From Bacteroidota bacterium (GTDB taxonomy: Bacteria; Bacteroidota; Bacteroidia; Flavobacteriales_D; Crocinitomicaceae), in assembly GCA_006226425.1 (NCBI GenBank), contig SBGX01000032.1, forward strand, positions 1 through 64,000: a stretch of 64,000 bases of DNA, given 5' to 3'. Made by a program: the position numbers and the translations under genes. The notes under the pieces are model-generated. The model was given only the letters and a program-made list of their open reading frames with translations. It ran no database searches and was not told the origin of the DNA. Shown here piece after piece: positions 61,401 through 64,000 of the stretch (positions are counted from its first letter, which is position 1; the number at the start of each line of letters is the position of its first letter).

Positions 61401-62312
61401 CTACCCTTTCACCAGTTCCATGAATACATCCTGCATACTAGGTAGCAGCTCTTCTGCAGCCTCAATTTCAATTTGTCCGATGAGGGTCTTCAATAAATCC
61501 TGAAAATTGTGATTTCCCCGCATCTTAATAAGAGCCTCAAAGCGATCCTCTCCCAGTACGCTCTTATCCACGAGCTCAAATCCGGTCCAAAGTGCATTGA
61601 CGAGTGAAATCATGTTTCCCTTGAAACGAATGCGATACAAACCTGTTTTACGTTCGCTCTTCAATTCACTGACACTACTTTCAACGATTTTTTTGGAGTT
61701 GTTGATCAGGGCGACGCGGTCACAAATTTCTTCCACACTTTTCATGTTGTGGGTGGACAACAAGATCGTTTTTCCTCTGGCCTTCATCTTGATCAATTCC
61801 TTTTGGATGAGGTCCACATTCACCGGGTCAAATCCACTAAAGGGTTCGTCCAAAATCAATAATTCTGGATCATGCAGGATGGCACATACGAACTGAACTT
61901 TCTGTGCCATTCCTTTCGACAATTCTTCGATGCGTTTGTCTTTCCAGTCATCAATCTCAAATTTTTTGGAGAGCAGATCGAATTGCTGTCGGACTTCTCG
62001 TTTACTCATACCTCGCAGGAGTCCCAGGAAGTAGGCGTGTTCCTTGACCGTCATACTTTTGTAGAGACCTCGTTCTTCAGGAAGGTATCCAATTTGACTG
62101 AGGTCTTGTTCCTTCATGAAAGCTTTTTTAAAGCGAATACTTCCATGATCTGGTTCGACAATTTGATTGATGATTCGGATGAGGGTTGTTTTCCCGGCTC
62201 CATTGGGCCCAAGCAAACCAAAGATCTCTCCCTCATGGAGTTTCAGAGAAACGTTATGAACGGCTGTCTTTCGGTAAAAAGACTTGGAGATATTTTGGAG
62301 TTCCAAGAGCAT
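61401..62312 (-). CDS. ABC transporter ATP-binding protein (NatA/YhaQ-like)
   Basis: 303 residues. Walker A GPNGAGKTT (35-43), signature LSKGM, Walker B LLILDEPFSGFDP and H-loop STHNM are complete; YLPEERGLYKSM replaces a classic Q-loop neighbourhood as in NatA/YhaQ-type exporters. A C-terminal DUF4162-like domain (about 215-303) follows. The permease is not next to it in the window: the following gene on this strand is pirin. It is preceded by the epimerase gene with 19 bases between. Confidence 0.92.
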   Translation of the reverse strand: MLLELQNISKSFYRKTAVHNVSLKLHEGEIFGLLGPNGAGKTTLIRIINQIVEPDHGSIRFKKAFMKEQDLSQIGYLPEERGLYKSMTVKEHAYFLGLLRGMSKREVRQQFDLLSKKFEIDDWKDKRIEELSKGMAQKVQFVCAILHDPELLILDEPFSGFDPVNVDLIQKELIKMKARGKTILLSTHNMKSVEEICDRVALINNSKKIVESSVSELKSERKTGLYRIRFKGNMISLVNALWTGFELVDKSVLGEDRFEALIKMRGNHNFQDLLKTLIGQIEIEAAEELLPSMQDVFMELVKG

Positions 62313-62331
62313 GGCTTAAAAATATAAAATA

Positions 62332-63207
62332 TTAGTTCACCAGATGAATCTGGTGTTCACAAGAAAAACTTTTTCCTGCTTCCAAGTGAAGAATTCCCTC
62401 TTTTTCTTCCAGTTTTCCTTCGTGGCTTTGATGATCGGCAAGGCCAAACCAGGGTTCCAGGCAAATGAATGGGGCACCGGGCTTTTTCCAGATAGCAAAG
62501 TAGGGAAATTCCGGGAAGTCAAAACGCAAGCTGTTTGAGCCGTCCTTTCTTTCTAGGAAAACCTGCTCCGAATTGAGCTTCTTGAAAACAAGTGCGTCCT
62601 TCTCGAAAAGCTCCTCGTTCAATTCCAGAATTCCTTCTGGAATGTCCATTTCTTCAGTCTCCCCGGAATAAAGTCCGGACGATTGGTCAAGCAGGTGCCG
62701 CTTTAGATGAAGGTCCTTCGGAAAACGAATTTGATAATCCGAGAATACCTCTTCGGCACTGATTGGACACAGAAACGCCGGATGAGCCCCAATGGAAAAT
62801 AAAATGGGTCGTTCGTCTTTGTTTTCGACGGCGTATTTGACTCGAATACCTTGTTCTTCCAGTAAATATTCAATAAAAAGTTCGAAACGGAAGGGATAGA
62901 GTTCCTTGCTTACTTCGTCCCAGGAAAGGGAAAAACGGACGTAATTTTCTCCTTGTTCACAGAGATTGAATTCACGATCTCTTGCAAATCCATGTTGTCC
63001 CATTTCGAACATGTTTGCACCAACAGTATACTGGTTGTTTTTTAGTTTTCCGACGATTGGAAACAACACGGGAGCAGATCGATTCCAGAAGGGAGTATTC
63101 CCTTGATAGAGTATTTGCTTTTGCTTGCTCTTGTCAAAAATTTCTTTAAGTTCGGCCCCGAGTGTTTTGATTTGAACTCTCAGTCCATCATTTTCCAGTA
63201 CGATCAT
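62332..63207 (-). CDS. Aldose 1-epimerase family protein (LacX-like)
   Basis: 291 residues of galactose-mutarotase-like beta-sandwich. Motifs: LGAELKEIFDKS, PFWNRSAPVLFPIVG, GQHGFARDREF (conserved His), FSIGAHPAF (second His) and ICLEPWFGLAD (Glu-Pro-Trp). It interconverts sugar anomers in the cytoplasm; the sugar is not known. Its start lies 1 base after the recG stop, so recG, this gene and the ABC ATPase are probably co-transcribed. Confidence 0.88.
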   Translation of the reverse strand: MIVLENDGLRVQIKTLGAELKEIFDKSKQKQILYQGNTPFWNRSAPVLFPIVGKLKNNQYTVGANMFEMGQHGFARDREFNLCEQGENYVRFSLSWDEVSKELYPFRFELFIEYLLEEQGIRVKYAVENKDERPILFSIGAHPAFLCPISAEEVFSDYQIRFPKDLHLKRHLLDQSSGLYSGETEEMDIPEGILELNEELFEKDALVFKKLNSEQVFLERKDGSNSLRFDFPEFPYFAIWKKPGAPFICLEPWFGLADHQSHEGKLEEKEGILHLEAGKSFSCEHQIHLVN

Positions 63208-63208
63208 A

Positions 63209-64000
63209 TTATGATATTTTGCTCCAATTCGGTTTACCTTTTAATTGTTGAGCCAGGTGCTCGCGAAGGAAGAGGTTTTTTTCTTGTATCAGTTCAGGAT
63301 CATCTTCCAGAATGAGCCGGGCTTTTTGTCTGGCCAATGCCACTAACGGGCCGTCGGTCGCTAAATTGGCGATTTTCAGATCGAGGTCTCCACTTTGCTG
63401 AGTTCCCATCAGGTCTCCTGGACCTCTTAGTTCCAAATCTACTTCGGCGATCTCAAAACCATCTTGAGTTTTGACCATGGTCTCCAGCCTCTTTTTACTT
63501 TCTTTGGAGAGTTTGTTGCCCGTCATTAGCATGCAATAGGATTGCTCGGCACCTCGTCCAACCCGCCCTCTCAACTGATGGAGCTGGGAAAGTCCGAATC
63601 TTTCGGCACTTTCAATGACCATGACAGAAGCGTTTGGGACATTGACTCCAACTTCAATGACAGTTGTGGCGACCATGATGTGGGTTTGTCCCTCCACAAA
63701 ACGCTTCATTTCAAATTCCTTGACTTCAGATTTCATTTGTCCGTGGACAATACTGACCTGATATTCCGGGAGGGGAAAGCTTCGGGAAATAGCCTCAAAA
63801 CCTTCTTGCAAATTATTATAATCGAGTGTTTCAGATTCGGCGATGAGCGGATAAACGACATATACCTGCCTTCCTTTGGCAATTTCTCGTTTCATGAATC
63901 CGAAAACACTGAGACGGTCTTTTTCAAAGAAATGTTTGGTCGTGATAGGTTTTCTTCCCGGGGGAAGTTCATCAATGACCGAAATATCCAGGTCGCCGTA
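63209..64000 (-). CDS. recG: ATP-dependent DNA helicase RecG, C-terminal part (5' end outside window)
   Basis: Open from the window end (64000) to the stop at 63209: the C-terminal 263 residues. It begins within YGDLDISVIDELPPGRKPIT and contains IMVATTVIEVGVNVPNAS (motif V), LHQLRGRVGRG (motif VI) and the RecG C-terminal segment LRGPGDLMGTQQSG. RecG remodels stalled replication forks and Holliday junctions. The N-terminal wedge domain and Walker motifs lie outside the window. It precedes the epimerase gene on the same transcript. Confidence 0.96.
   Translation of the reverse strand, partial: YGDLDISVIDELPPGRKPITTKHFFEKDRLSVFGFMKREIAKGRQVYVVYPLIAESETLDYNNLQEGFEAISRSFPLPEYQVSIVHGQMKSEVKEFEMKRFVEGQTHIMVATTVIEVGVNVPNASVMVIESAERFGLSQLHQLRGRVGRGAEQSYCMLMTGNKLSKESKKRLETMVKTQDGFEIAEVDLELRGPGDLMGTQQSGDLDLKIANLATDGPLVALARQKARLILEDDPELIQEKNLFLREHLAQQLKGKPNWSKIS

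Noticed and set aside
1-64000. Prophage, insertion sequence or integrative element
   Set aside because: No transposase, integrase, phage structural gene or flanking repeat was recognised.

Overview
The window is a gene-dense bacterial chromosome segment from a member of the Bacteroidota, most likely the order Flavobacteriales. Three things point there. Type IX secretion (T9SS) hallmarks are abundant: two PorP/SprF genes, two OmpA/PD40 lipid-anchor-type partners, a PorV/PorQ-family protein, and C-terminal sorting domains of both type A and type B. There are two TonB-dependent receptors with carboxypeptidase-like N-terminal domains. Several genes carry Bacteroidota-type promoters (TTG near -33, TAnnTTTG near -7), with weak Shine-Dalgarno sequences almost everywhere. 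No rRNA, tRNA, CRISPR array, insertion sequence or prophage gene was recognised.

Layout. 1-4285: the end of a calcium-binding repeat adhesin with a type B sorting domain, followed by PorP/SprF and a PorE-like OmpA protein; together they look like one secretion-and-anchoring module. 4405-12543: a DEAD-box RNA helicase, a reverse-strand cluster (MutS2-like ATPase, a periplasmic-sensor SpoIIE phosphatase, a secreted DJ-1/ThuA double-domain protein) and exonuclease III. 12600-17173: an FG-GAP secreted protein, an SGNH esterase with a PKD domain, an RRM RNA-binding protein and an enoyl-CoA hydratase-family protein. 17255-20011: the rplM-rpsI-rpsB-tsf operon with a clear promoter and terminator. 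20077-21939: an outer-membrane protein of unknown function and an FkbM-like methyltransferase. 22183-31197: a three-gene operon (TonB receptor, 1384-residue secreted protein, PorV-like protein) with codon use resembling highly expressed genes. 31184-32133: greA and a HIT hydrolase, with a terminator-like hairpin at the greA transcription start. 32130-36852: a second PorP/PorE-like pair, the OmpA partner carrying an unusual C-terminal DUF1573-like domain, plus a membrane acetyltransferase-like protein. 36932-42765: a tripartite RND efflux operon. 42986-49466: a hypothetical protein, rsmG, an acyl-CoA synthetase, a 415-base gap, an amidohydrolase lipoprotein and a polytopic membrane protein. 49606-59528: purL, a TonB receptor, a 1568-residue type B T9SS cargo and aroK. 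59613-64000: a small membrane protein, a nitroreductase/pirin pair with operator-like palindromes, an ABC ATPase, an aldose epimerase-like protein and the 3' part of recG.

How it fits together. Housekeeping genes (translation, purine synthesis, shikimate pathway, DNA repair) alternate with cell-surface modules whose cargo is exported by the T9SS. The most notable observations are the modular pairing of cargo with PorP/PorE-like proteins, the highly expressed TonB/giant-protein/PorV trio, a possible attenuator in the greA leader, two operator-like sites around the pirin promoter, and a perfect 13-bp terminator hairpin that points toward a gap where no plus-strand gene exists.
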